A stretch of DNA of 64,000 nucleotides from the NCBI GenBank assembly GCA_014338405.1, contig JTDE01000206.1, forward strand, positions 173,217-237,216, given 5' to 3'. The notes beneath the pieces are model-generated. The model saw nothing but the letters and a program-made list of their open reading frames with translations, had not been told where the DNA came from and made no database searches. This document shows, in pieces, positions 22,901 to 34,525 of the stretch. How positions within the stretch are numbered: position 1 is the stretch's first letter; the number at the start of each line of letters is the position of its first letter. The stretch comes from Paragonimus skrjabini miyazakii (Eukaryota; Platyhelminthes; Trematoda; Plagiorchiida; Troglotrematidae). A program made the position numbers and the translations under genes.

Positions 22901-25900
22901 TCAGATTTTCAACTTTCATCCGGCAGCTTCACCTGAATTCGTTTGATATTGAGAGCTTCAAACTTACATTTTAACCACCGTGGAAATGTGTTTTTTTGAG
23001 GGTGACTGTGATTATAAGGTATCTGTTAAACGCACCAAATTTCTCTTCACAAAACCGAGAGTCTTTCGAAATACACGACACATTTATTCATTTTTACTTT
23101 GCCGTTAAGCAGTTAGACGTCATCAATGGTCACCAAGCGTACAAGTGTTACATTAACACATGTCTTTCGCACAGTGTATTGTAATATGCATTTTGTCGAA
23201 AACGGGACGTATTTTGAGTAACCTATTGACACCGTCCACACGGGGCTTGCTTGATTACAACGGAGTGAACATCATTAATATATTGGATCGGAACCACAGT
23301 AGTCTAGTAAAAGTTTCCTCTAATTCACTCTAAAAGAAAGTATTACTTTCGAATTCCGTTTTCATTCCAATTCATTGGCACAGCACATATTTGTCGGGAA
23401 CGGACTTTCTGGTCTTGCTTTTATGAACGTAAATCATGCGTGTAAATTAGTGCTTCAACAGCCTTTCAATAATTTTGGTTCGCTCATCAAATTCCAGCAG
23501 TTCCCTATCGTATTGTATGCACAATACGTACGTTGTCTGAGCATATCGACGTGAGATAACATTAAGGAGCTTTTCACTATGTTTGAACTAAGCAACTGAC
23601 TTCACCGAACCAAGTGGGAAATGTCTTACCATAAATTACAATACATTGTGGTTAACAAACTGGTGCCTGTCTAATCCGGGACAATGTAGAGAAAAATAAT
23701 CAGTCTTACTGTGGATCAAAAACAACGCCTGTCTTCAATTACTAAGAGATGGATATAAATAGTTACTTCCTAATTTAGTTGAGTTTCACTGCCAGTTTTG
23801 CTGACAGCTACACATACAGAATAGTTCGGTTCATGTGTCAATATATGGTGTCACATATTTCCAAATGGTTATCAGCCATAGTTACAAAGAACAACCCGCT
23901 GGTTGTAGCAGACTCAAAAAATCCCGTTTCATTGTTTACTAAACACAACCTGAAAGCCGGTCAAACTTGTGACCCAGTCAAACCATTCAGGACGTTGTCT
24001 TGTACACTTAGTTCCATACTGACGACGAGTAGTGAAGTAAAGCTATCATTCACAAGCACTGTCGTTCCGATAACCTCCGCCACTTTTGTGCATAGAAAAT
24101 GCTCAAACAACCAGTATCTTAGTCATGAAATTAACTGCTGCGTCAATGCAGGAAAAGATTGAAGCTGTTCGGTTTGTTCATTCACTTATTGTTGGTATGC
24201 ACAGTTTGTTCAAAGTTTTCTGGTTTTAAGTTTGCGACATGAAATTCAATCGAAATGTTGAAATTTCGTTGCATGCGCTTTCTGTTCATCTGCAATAAAT
24301 GCATAAGAGCAACCCAGTGTTTTTACCAACTTTTAACGGTCAGGAATTAGTATTATTACCACAGCTGTAAACCGAACTGATAAATAAAGTTCATTCATTC
24401 GATCGCTTCCGTTGTTTGAAGCATATTTTTTATGTCAAAGCATGGTTTTGTGCTATTGTTTAGTACCATTATAGGACTGCATAATGTATCTGTATTGCTT
24501 CCTAATTGCACTGCATTCCATAGGTCTGGAAACCTTGCTAGCTTGCGGATGCGCATTTCATAGTCTGTATTCATCAAATTACCGTCTGTCACGGCTTCAA
24601 ATGTATGTCACATAATTTCCTGTCGTTTGTGTCCATTAGCAATTCTGAACGTCTGTTCTCCAGTTTGCTAACCTGAAACTGTAAGAGTGAAGTGTAATTG
24701 TGTTGAAGTTCTCTAAAACACTTAACTGTCTCACTGGCATAGTTTATTTTCAGACCACATCTGTTAGAAATAGATTTCGGAATAGTGGTTGCGAAACATG
24801 AATCCTATTTTAGTTGACACAACTCCCCGACATGTACGCTATCAGACTGACAAAAATTAAAAGGTATTTTATAGAGTTAATCTCAACGCCAGTTTGGTTG
24901 ATCTATTTTGATTTAAAATTCTTCTCCTAGTAAAAATCTGAGTGTCAAAGGGAAACTGAAAGGCTTTATACAGAGTACAAATTGATGAGAGTTCTCGCAT
25001 TATGACGGATTTCTTTTTCAGCCTGTTATAATTGGAGACATTAGACTCGATAATTCGTTAAATGAATTTACACATATACATATACTTTTCAAGTTAGACT
25101 GAAACAAGTAACAAAAATTGCATTCAGTTAAAAGTCAATTAATACAAAATGGAGTAGTTAACGAGAAGTATTTTCACGAACTGTACATATTTAAAAACGT
25201 AGGTTGGGTCGTTATTAATAAACAGATTATAACAGGACATGTGTCTCAAACCTAAATAGAGTGGGTCAGCAGCAGTATAATTCATAATGAAGCGTAGCAA
25301 AGTATATTAAATGTCACCTCGCATTTGAATATGTATATAAAGATGTTATTTTTCGTTAAAAACTATTTAAATATTCAATTGCGAGCGTCCGTCTGTGTAC
25401 ATGGGCTAATCTCAGATTATTAAAAACTTTCATAATAATACAATCTCTAATATATCTAAATATTTATCATATAATATACTTTACGATGTTCTTGCTGTCA
25501 GTGTGCCTGAGGTTTGACAAGATAAAATTTACATTTTGACAATTAGTAACACAGTAAATTATATCGCATTCCTGGTTAAACAATTCATTATACCGGATTG
25601 TTTCAACATCTGTAAACGGGCAGCATTACCTTCCTGATTGCCACTGAACATCATTAAGCCATGTAATCAGTTTTGTCCAAATAATGCGTATTCAATCTGT
25701 TTCTGTGTTCTATTTCTGTGATTCATTGCCCAAATATGTGTTCTAACAATTCGTTTATAACCATATACACAGAATGGTATTAATTAAGCGGACCCCTCGC
25801 ATTTATTGGCAATAAACCAAAATTAGACGGCTAATGCAAACAAAGAACTAATTTGCATACTCAGCGACATAGAGTTGGGTAGAAATTATTGCGAAATGTC

Positions 25901-28559
25901 ATAGGATACACAAAGAAAACATTCTACGTTTGAGATTCGACATGTCATTGATTACGATGAGCGTACGTTAAGATGAATCTAACACTGAGCAAAGTCGTTC
26001 ACGACCTTTCCGGATGTCAAGCTTTGAATGTGATTTTTGCTTAGCCCAAAACGTTCAGTAGACCCAGTCACCCAAGAAGTCAGAGCAAATATGAACTAAT
26101 TTATATTTCATTTGAAACAAAGATACAGTTCTTAGCCAATCAAATTGTTTTTATTATTGATTTCAATATCGATTATTGTGTTAGCTGCTTCTGACTGGAA
26201 AAAATGCATTGTGTCACACGATGTTTCAATAAACATGACACATAAACTGCACCGCAAATTGTGTAAGGATGTCGACACTTCGCTTTCAAGAATATCGGAA
26301 ATTACCGTAACGATAATAACTTTCAAAATGGATTTGAATTTTACCAATCAAAAGGGTAGAATAGGGAATATTGTATAACATTTTGTGGTAATACTGCTTT
26401 AAACCCAAGTTCGATTTATGTTGCGAGGTTGATTTTGCGTTTTACTAATTAGTGGCCAAGAAAATCCGTGTGAAATACATTTAGAAACAACGATTTTATG
26501 TGATACTCATCACTTCTGTTAGAATTGCCCTGCCAGCTTAACGCTGTTTGACATGTTTGCATACCAGCATAGTTTGGTTCAACGTAGAATTCAGTAAGCC
26601 AACAAACTCAGTCAACATACGAGTTTTTCTTCATTAAGCCATTTGGTCTACATCCTTACAACATGATCGTGCTATTTGTTTTGAACCACGTTGGAGGCTT
26701 GAATGAACTTCGTCAGCAACATTAGCGGTTGCAACTGTCTGCTTTGGATGGAACGATTCAATGTTCCTACATACGTGTAGGATTTTTGCATTGAGATTAC
26801 ACGGGGCCACAACAAGGGCATTGACTGATTTACCGAATTTAGGGTTACTGTAAACTCAATCTAACCCGACCTGAATTCCAAAGATTTTCGAAGTTAGTTT
26901 GAACCGATCAGCAGAGTGTACTTGATTCACCTATCAGTCATTAGTAAAGCTTACGCTTTGTATGCAGTGTTTACTCACATACCGAACTCTTAATGGATTT
27001 GAACACCGCTCTTCACATATAAAATGGTCAAAAACAAAAGTCCGGCTAATTAACGGGAGTGGGCATGTCTTTTACATATAATATATTCTTAATTTAAACG
27101 TTCAGGTTTAATTTATGGGATCCGCTCTCACGAAGTTCATTGTTCTACTTGGTTGTTTTGGTAATAAACTTGTCCTGGGTCCAGTTAAATTTTATGTCTC
27201 TCAGAGTTGACTGTTTTATGTGTTCTACGCTCCATGACAGAATACGCCCTGTTTTATTCGGAAGTGCTAGAAGGGTGTTCACCATGAACGACCGTTGCAC
27301 TGCTAATTAGTTTGATGTATTTAACTAGAATGAACGTGGAGAGATTATATTTTCGTTCGTCTGGATTTCACGGTAGCGAAAAGTTTCAAAGTGCAAACTG
27401 AAAATTTATAACAGTAATATACAAATCACTTAAGTCACCGCGGCAAATGAAAATATTCCACAACTTCGGTTTTAGATACCCTTTGCGGTATGAATGTTTG
27501 GGCATCACACACACAATCTAGAGCTGGGTGATTTCGCGGTTTTTCTGTATAAGTAAGATTTGATATGCGACTGAATCTTTATTACGTGTAGTGGTTTCTG
27601 ACAGCGTCTATGTGTATAAAACTCTTAAAAGCAGCACACTGTGGGTTCATTCTTTTAAACCGCAAAGGATATACATGTGTATACATGTACAGTTAACGTG
27701 AACAATTTCAACAAGTGATGTGTTTACCCAAACAAATGTAAAACATTTGACTTTTGAGACAACGCAGAAAAATGTGAGGAAAAGCTTGAATTGGAACATA
27801 GTGATTTGCGACACGTGCGGTACTGACTTCTGTTACAAGACATTCTCAAACAAAAAATCTGATTGCTTTTCAATACCCAACTAAAAGCTGGGAGATGCTT
27901 CATTAAGGCATGCCTCATCCAAAACAATCGTGTTCTGAACATGTCATAAGTTGGTCAGCAGACTGTTGAACTCATTCCAACACACCGTGCTCAAAAAAGG
28001 CAAGCCGCGCCAAGCCCTGGACCAATATTACTACGAAGTGTCCAAACCAGCCAAAACCCATTATATAAGATAATTTTGCTTGGTATTTGTCAAATTCTGT
28101 CCGTCTGGAAAACACCATATATCCGTGTTTGGAATAGTGCTCTCAAAACGGACAACTACTTCTTTGTAGACACCGTTGGTAAAATATAAGCCTTCCGGAA
28201 GCATTGACTACGCAAATTCTCCAGGTTTCCCAGTCGTACAACGACAGCGTTCTCATAATGAGATCATACTCTTAATTATTCGCCCAAAGAGAGAGACCCA
28301 AATGACATGCATCAGTGAAAACCATCCCAGCGTTGGTCAGATGAGTTGTACTGATACAACATCCAAGTTTAATGAACCAATTAACAACCGCTCACGGATG
28401 ACCCTCAAGGGTCAGAGTGGGCATACGGTGCTGTCAGTTTGTTTGCAAGACCTTAGACTGAGGGAATGCAAACGTCATTTTAAAATAAGGAACCACAAAC
28501 TACCCTTCATTTTAGCTCACGTGTGATCCTCCATAATTCCTACAGGGTATCACAAGTCT
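19924..28559. other. Long AT-rich stretch, no gene recognised
   Basis: No transposon domain, hammerhead or tRNA is visible. Open frames are short and without domains (for example 20237-20470, 20557-20950, 21331-21582, 23779-24162, 26145-26378, 28176-28526). A short cysteine motif at 27803-27835 is noted under findings. Confidence 0.5.
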
Positions 28560-28950
28560 CAGCTTCTAATACGAGACCATGAGGCCTCTCATATAACTTA
28601 ACAACTGGGATGGGGACCGATCGCCTGGCTCGACTGAGTTAACCAAATAATGTAGCAGTTTAGCTTCTGACTTTCCAGCCCGTTTTATGATGGCGTCTTT
28701 TAAAATGGTATGGGGAAAGTCAGACAGGACTGATTTCAACAGATCATCCACTTCTGCTGCGACATCAAAGGAAAGAGATTACACCACGTATGAGAATCTT
28801 ATTTTCTCTGATGTTGTTCGACTGGTGGTAAAGACGGCCTCAATCTGGTGGAATCACACTCAAGGATTTCGGGCGCTGTAGTCGAGCAAATTTAAAGCGA
28901 CACTGTGTTCGGCTTCAATGTCAATGTCCGTGTTGTCGTTAAGGATTGCT
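28560..28950 (-). pseudogene. Ty3/gypsy-type LTR retrotransposon gag (relic)
   Basis: The minus strand reads EHSVALNLLDYSARNP, then FHQIEAVFTTSRTTSEKIRF, SYVV-stop-SLSFDVAAEV, DDLLKSVLSDFPHTILKDAI and IKRAGKSEAKLLHYLVNSVE followed by GDRSPSQLLSYMRGLM. The order (WF.Q.EA.F....IT...KF.YVV.SL..DVA.EV.D.L, then Y..LK..LI.R...SE...L..L.....GDR.PSQLL..M) is characteristic of the capsid-like gag of gypsy elements in animals. At least three in-frame stops are present. No pol domain, primer binding site or LTR pair is recognised nearby. Confidence 0.75.
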
Positions 28951-31470
28951 AATATCAGAAAGTGGATACAGAACCGTTTGGAAAAAATAGGCAGGCTCAC
29001 CAATTTTGTAGTGGACTAATCAAACAAATGATAAAATGACCAAAATATGGTAATATCAAAGGAGAGTTATAACGATAACGGATAAGCTCAAAAGATAAGT
29101 GTACAAATCAAACGGAAGATGTATCAGTAAAATAGGAACGACTCACTGATAAGTCAATGTCCGCTGGATTGAATAGACCAAAACAAGGAAGAAAGACAGT
29201 GCCAGAGAGCAGACTTGTTAGACGACCGATAGATAATTCCACTAGCGACGCGAGATGATGAAAAGTGAACGTTGATAGATCAGTTAATACGCGGAGCTAA
29301 AATATTTCACCGTCCAATCACTTTACCGGCCCAAAAATCCGCATGAATGAAGAAGACAGAGGGAGCGCGATTGATTCCCGTTTATTCGTGTTGATGATTT
29401 AATTTAAAAATTGATGATAGTGGTTCAAACAAGTGTACAGATGAAGGTAACAAAAACGACATATACAGAATATAAAAAATGAATTACGAAATATATGTGA
29501 ATTGTTGAAACTAAACTGTTCTAATTTCCACATCGGCAAACTCATTTTTTGTCAGAAATCACCTTATAATCCTGTCCACCGTAAATTGGGAGAAATAAGA
29601 CCGGACAACTTTGTTGCACATTGCTTAAAATGCACAAGCTCGACATTAAAGTGTCAGAAACTTTAGCCAGTTTGAGATCTGACAGTAAATCGCCTTCTAG
29701 AGGCTGCCACACTACTCAATAAGTAGCCTCAGAGTGCAACCCTGTCAAACGAATCGCAGGCTACCCGGAGGTGTGAATCGACAGCTGTTTACGTTCTGCA
29801 TAAATGGCAGTGATTAAGTATTTCGTCGAGGGCGAAGGTTTGTAGATTGCGCCTCCACCAGAACGAAGCTCAACTTTCTCATCACGGATGTGTTGCACAC
29901 ACAATAACGTTGGTTTGTCAAATAAAACTGATGCAAACAGGTTAAGCGCAACAATAATCGGGCATATCTATTGATAATTCATAGATGACTTTACAGAGAG
30001 ACCCTGTCTACACTGGGTTTGACATTACTCAAAATCTGGTCATTTGAAACGACATCATTGACACAACGTTAACGGAAATGAGCCGTCGTAGGTGCGACCA
30101 CAGGGCTAGCCCCATCCATCAAAGAAGCCGGAGAAATTTGTGAAGTTGGTGCTTGTTTACATTTAAGTAATTCGGATGTAAGTGAGACTTTTGTTTTAGT
30201 GGTTGGATTGGTGGTAAGCAGATCACAGAGCACGAGGCGCTCGAGAGGCTGATAAACATCGCTCTCCGTTGGCTGCCCCTTTGTTACACAAACGCAATGA
30301 TGCATACTGAGCACCACTGTAGGTTGTGAGAATACTTGTTACTCGGTTGCATGCCACTCGTTTTTCAGATTAGATTGATAAACGTCCAGAATTCGCATGA
30401 ACACCAACTTGGTCAGTCCCAACGAAGCTTTGTGCTCACAGGGTTGCATACTGAGTTCTACTCTGTTTTCTGGATTCAACTCAAGCAACGTTTTGCATGA
30501 TTATCAATAAATGCATCCAATATGAAAATCTCAGACGACAGACAAGCATGCTGTGACAGTTGCAAAGGGCTTACGGCTGTCTTAACCTAGCCACACCAAT
30601 GTATGCCTGTTAGCAAAGTAGCCAGCCCCGAAAGACTAGGCAAATTTGACACATATTAGTGCAGTAATATATTCCAAATATGCAATATAAACTGATCTAC
30701 AGTCTCGAAACTGATCACAAGGCCAATGTATGACACTCGTGATTAATTTGATTCTGGTGCAAAATAGGTGATGGAGGTCGCTAGTTGATTCATAAAAGTA
30801 AATAACGTGAAACTTGTCCGTCCCTGTCTACTAATTACACTTTTCGCAACAGTGAAGACGTAATTATAATTTAACTTCAAACTAAATAACATGGGAATGA
30901 ACGAGTAAATAACTTAACACGTCAAGTATTGAGTAGAACAGTTTGGCTTCATTTTCCCTCAGACACTGTCTGACAACTTCCTCGATATGAATCCGTATGG
31001 TTCTTGTTTCGGACAGCACTGTGGTGTAAATTCTTCAGTGGTTATTGAGATTAGGTTCAGTTGAATATTACTAAGTGCGCTACCATAATACTTTAGCAAC
31101 CAATCTGATTATAGTCTTCACTGAACTCAACTTCATTGTAAGTTGAAAAGGAGTACCCTTTAGAATTCATAAACCCGACCATTTACTGAGGAGCTAACTA
31201 ATTATCCGTAAATGGCCAAGTACTTTCGAAGCCAAATGTCACGTGATATCTGCCCTGCCGAATAGTAAGATCTTACAGAACAAGGGAATTTCGAATCATC
31301 TTCAACCATTTACTTGCGCAGGCACAAACAAAACAATATTAAATTCTTCAATACATTAATACAGTAATCCCGTAGTTTACCACTGACTATTCAAATTCAT
31401 TCATGGACCTAATCACAAGAAAGAAAAACTCTGTGCAATTACCTAGTGAGTTATTATGATTCTCATATAG
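28951..31470. other. No gene recognised
   Basis: May include remains of the gag element's 5' region, but no LTR could be delimited. The open frame at 30069-30317 (-) has no recognisable domain. Confidence 0.45.
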
Positions 31471-31600
31471 ATTGAACATCACCCACAATTGATCACAGCT
31501 GTCGCATTCCCATAGACTTTCCAGTCGGCCCCTTTCGAAAAGAAGCACTAGTCTCGAGTTTCGCTCTCATTAGAGCTCGTCAGTATTGCATATCATTATG
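31471..31600 (-). repeat. Hammerhead-bearing repeat, copy 4
   Basis: On the minus strand the ribozyme is followed by TTCTTTTCGAAAGGGGCCGA, CTGGAAAGTCTATGGGAATG, CGACAGCTGTGATCAATTGT and GGGTGATGTTCAATCTATAT, ending at about 31471. The upstream tRNA-like head is absent beyond GATATGC, so the copy is 5' truncated just ahead of the ribozyme. This copy and that at 32608 are the least diverged and define the consensus tail. Confidence 0.83.
31545..31589 (-). ncRNA. Hammerhead ribozyme with altered cleavage triplet
   Basis: Core CTGACGA, stem II GCTC-loop TAATGA-GAGC and core GAAA are intact. Stem I is GCAATA with TAGTGC (one A/G mismatch). The cleavage triplet, GTC in the other copies, is GAC here, which also breaks the A15.1-U16.1 pair. 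By known hammerhead rules (NUH required) this copy should not cleave. Confidence 0.78.
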
Positions 31601-32480
31601 ATTCCCGTAAAAACGCTATAGGTTGGATATAAGTCCAAGCAGTTTAACTATAAACACCGGGCTGTATTTGTGTATGCGATTGCAGGCATGACATTCTTAC
31701 TCTATTTTCATTTTTCACAGAAAAATAGTCTATTTACATGTAGGTTACTGCTTCCGAAAAAGACTATTCATCGGTCCGTAAACAGGTTATTACTTTATTT
31801 GAGCATCATTATTTATTTTGCTTGTCAAAAACAACTTTATGTGCTAAGCACGTTTAGCCCTGTCAATATTCCGTTATTAAATTTGCTTCGATCAAGTGAT
31901 GTAATGTGAATCTCAGGTCAGCTCAGTTGGATTGTTGGTATATGACAAAACGCAAACCATATGCCCCGTTTACAAGAATGTTCCTCCCAACCTCATTACT
32001 CCAGTGTCATCTGTGCCGAGAAAGTAAGGCCACGGTGACCACATTATCCTGTCAATCAGCCAGAAACTCCATTTTCCCGTCGTTTGTTTACTAATCTGTC
32101 CCTGTTATACTATGACCGACAGACTTAATTCATCACTTCTTGTTCAAAAGACAAAACGGTTGTAGTGTGGTTGCTTTCACTTTTAACAGCCTTGTTAACC
32201 AAACTTCAAGGTAAACTAGACTACCTTGTAAGCTTCTAATAGGTGACACTCGTAAATCATAACATCCGGTTCGTTACATTATTTGACTGACGATGAATTC
32301 TGATGGACAGTGAGCCTTACTGGGTCAAGTCATACATTTATATAATTAGTCAGAAGAGAAAATTCTGTGAAAATAATGAAGAAGTATATTCAAATATATG
32401 AGATGGAAAGTTGTGTAATGAGAATTTGCCTTGCTTCTGATTCTGTTAACAAAAGGCTATTGTGCTAGAGTTCAAGGGAG
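31601..32480. other. No gene recognised
   Basis: AT-rich. The open frame at 31670-31909 is hydrophobic but shows no domain or start context. Confidence 0.45.
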
Positions 32481-32604
32481 TAATCTGAATTTTTTAAATA
32501 ATTGAAACCTCCCTTATAAATCGTGAAAAACAAAGTTTCAACTAACAGATTATTTTCCAAAAACGCCTCTTTGGCTGATACAGTTATATAAAACTGAATG
32601 AAAG
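32481..32604 (-). repeat. PLE tail segment 'S', copy 1
   Basis: On the minus strand TTTTATATAACTGTATCAGCC is followed by TTTTTGGAAAATAATCTGTT, GTTGAAACTTTG and CAATTATTTAAAAAATTC. The same order occurs in the tail of the PLE at 33094-33205 (-), at 53040-53110 (-) and at 35290-35372 (+). Here it follows the hammerhead repeat of 32608-32820 on the same strand with almost no gap. Confidence 0.7.
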
Positions 32605-32687
32605 ATTATATAGATTGAACATCACCCACAATTGATCGCAGCTGTCGCATTCCCATAGACTTTCCAGTCGACCTTTTTCGAAAAGAA

Positions 32688-32735
32688 GCACTAGACTCGA
32701 GTTTCGCTCTCATTAGAGCGGCTCGTCGGTAGTGC
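32688..32735 (-). ncRNA. Hammerhead ribozyme with core mutation and insertion
   Basis: Stem I GCACTA/TAGTGC is perfect (6 bp), the GAAA core is intact, stem III ACT-CG-AGT and the cleavage GTC are intact. But CTGACGA has become CCGACGA (U4 to C), and three extra bases separate the core from stem II. It is therefore predicted to be inactive, although its stem I and III show best how the ancestral ribozyme paired. Confidence 0.8.
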
Positions 32736-32753
32736 ATATCCTCGCCACTGCCG

Positions 32754-32809
32754 GGACTTGAACCAGGGACACGCTGTTCATGAGGCAACCGTGTTTACCA
32801 ACGCGTCAA
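32754..32809 (-). promoter_or_regulatory. Internal RNA polymerase III promoter of the SINE-like repeat
   Basis: B-box GGTTCAAGTCC at 32754-32764 differs from the GGTTCGANTCC consensus at one position. An A-box-like TTGACGCGTTGGT lies at 32797-32809. Order and spacing match a tRNA gene read on the minus strand. Whether it still drives transcription is unknown. Confidence 0.6.
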
Positions 32810-33030
32810 TGACCTCACGTTAGGCACGACCGAATTATCATAGATGAACACAACCACTTTCGCTTGTGAGTAATGATCAGGTTGCCCGATCGTCTCGAAA
32901 TGAAGACACTGTTACTGTCTGTTAACTCCAATCGATAACCCCGCAATTAGCACTTCCTCAAGTTAATTTGGGCAGTATCCCAAGAATGAAGGGGGTGTTG
33001 CTGTTGGAAATGTGCGCAAGTTTGTGTTTC

Positions 33031-33311
33031 GTATTAATTGAAAGCTACTTAAAAATAAATTTCACGATGAACCTGAAAGCAAACAGGACACATTCAAATA
33101 ATTGAAAATCCCCGTAGAAATCATTGAGAACAATTTTGGTTTCAGCGAACAGAACTTTTTTCGATAAATCCTCAGATTAGGCCGATACAATTGTATATCA
33201 AATCAAAAAACTGTAAGGAAATTTATTGATCAAAAATAGTACGAGGGTAAAGCGATTGGGTAAAACACAAACACGACTTCGTTGTGGTTATGATCACAAG
33301 GCAGGTAGGTT
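33031..33311 (-). repeat. 3' tail of the PLE at 33312-34417
   Basis: Directly downstream (minus strand) of the PLE stop. It shares long blocks with 53035-53310: GTGATCATAACCACAACGAA with GTCGTGTTTGTGTTTTACCC and AATCGCTTTACC, CGTACTATTTTTGAT, and the segment S at 33094-33205. The same sequence ending two different PLE insertions identifies it as the family's terminal region. Confidence 0.72.
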
Positions 33312-34417
33312 TTAGGAAGTCCGTGTTAATTGGGATGAGTTGGGGGGCACAGGATCAAATTGTCGCGTAGGTTGACTGCAGATGTTTGGCCACGGTAATC
33401 CCAGGGTGTGAACAAACTGTTTCTGAACACACAAATCCAGCTGACGTAATCGGATTGCGACCACTTCGGCTATAGACAGAATGCACCACTTGATCTTTCG
33501 TGACGCGGCCGCCGGAGCACGGTAAACGATGCGGACCGCCTTATCTGTGTCTGTGTGTCGGCCACAGTCAACTAGGTGGGCCAGAATGGATGAGTTACTG
33601 CTCTTTGTTGTTCCGGAGCGAAGCCACCCCGGGCAGTGTTCACGAATTCCTTCCGATAAACGCCTAGTAGTGCGACCAATATATGCTGAACCACAGGAAC
33701 AGGCAAATGAATAGATCAAAAATGAGGCAACATCGTTAGACATATTATCTTTCAGGCTGAGTGGCATCGTCCGTTTTGAGCGGAACGTTACGATAGGACT
33801 TGCAGCATAATAGGTACTACCGATAGCGTCAGTTAGTTGGCGCGTTATCAGCTCGGCTGCCGCGTCCCCTTTGAACGACAAAGTAACATAGAACTTTTTC
33901 TTATCAGCTGTGTCTACTGGAGCTTGCGTAGGTCTCTCTTGCATGTTTCTGATAATAAATTTCTCAGGATAGGCGTTACCAGAAAGGATATCCTGTAGCA
34001 TGCTTAACTCCAATTCTATCGTGTCTTCCGTACAGATTTTGTTTTGCTCTATCTGTCAAGCAACGTACAAGACCCCGTTTCAGACCGATCGGTACGTAGC
34101 TGTGAAAATGTAGATATTACCCACTCCAGGTCTTCTTTCTATATACACTTCGCTGTGATGATCCATCTGATCTGCGTGTTAGTGATACGTCTAGAAATAG
34201 CATGTGGTCATCAGTTTCTTGTTCCAACGTGAACACGATGTTCTTATGCGCCTTGTTGAAAACGGTCAAAAACTTCTGCAAATCTTCCGTCCTGTCCACT
34301 ACGTCGATAATAACAGATTGTTCTAATCATTTCGTCTAGCTCGTTGCTCTCGAGCATGCTCATGAAAATATCCACCAGTACCGGGCCTAACGGTGAGCCC
34401 ATAGCTACGCCATCAAT
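33312..34417 (-). pseudogene. Penelope-like element, RT palm to GIY-YIG endonuclease (relic)
   Basis: PLEs encode a reverse transcriptase fused to a C-terminal GIY-YIG nuclease that nicks the target and primes copying there. The minus strand starts at motif B, TQIDGVAMGSPLGPVLVDIF, then loses frame at the catalytic loop: YYRR, one base missing, VDRTEDLQ, so the expected YVDD is broken and its second Asp is Arg. It continues FTLEQETDDHMLFLDVSLTR, YRKKTWSG-stop-YLHFHSYV, and after another shift a 233-codon frame. In that frame residues 39-50 are KKFYVTLSFKGD, and residues 99-117 hold LIYSFACSCGSAYIGRTTRR, the GIY-YIG core, with Cys/His residues (C105, C107, H126, H146, C150, H153) as in the zinc-linked version. 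The end is VAIRLRQLDLCVQKQFV and LPWPN. The RT fingers are absent: the copy is truncated at motif B and joined to an inverted C-terminal fragment. Confidence 0.88.
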
Positions 34418-34525
34418 CTGTGTGTTCAAAAACAGTTCGTTCACACCCTGGGATTACCGTGGCCAAACACCTGCAGTCAACCCACGCGACAATTTGATCC
34501 CATCTCCCTCAACTCATCCCATATA
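34418..34525 (+). repeat. Inverted copy of the PLE C-terminus
   Basis: On the + strand this reads CVQKQFVHTLGLPWPN then TCSQPTRQFDPISLNSS, nearly the same as the end of the neighbouring minus-strand PLE (33331-33438). It begins exactly where that PLE is truncated, so the two form arms of an inverted repeat about 980 bases apart. Partial inverted terminal copies are a known feature of Penelope elements. Confidence 0.82.

Larger units (their letters stand above)
32608..32820 (-). repeat. tRNA-headed hammerhead SINE-like repeat, fullest copy
   Basis: Minus-strand order: a tRNA-like head with an A-box-like TTGACGCGTTGGT and a B-box GGTTCAAGTCC, a linker GGCAGTGGCGAGGATAT, the hammerhead at 32688-32735, and the common tail to GATGTTCAATCTATATAATC. 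A tRNA-derived head plus a hammerhead is the design of the schistosome Sm-alpha SINE. The total of about 210 bases is short for that family, and the tail lacks a simple A-rich end; instead it runs into segment S. This is the only copy with a good pol III promoter. Confidence 0.82.

Noticed and set aside
32606..32788. 60-codon minus-strand open frame across the repeat
   Set aside because: It merely translates the tRNA-like head and hammerhead; the repeat is non-coding.
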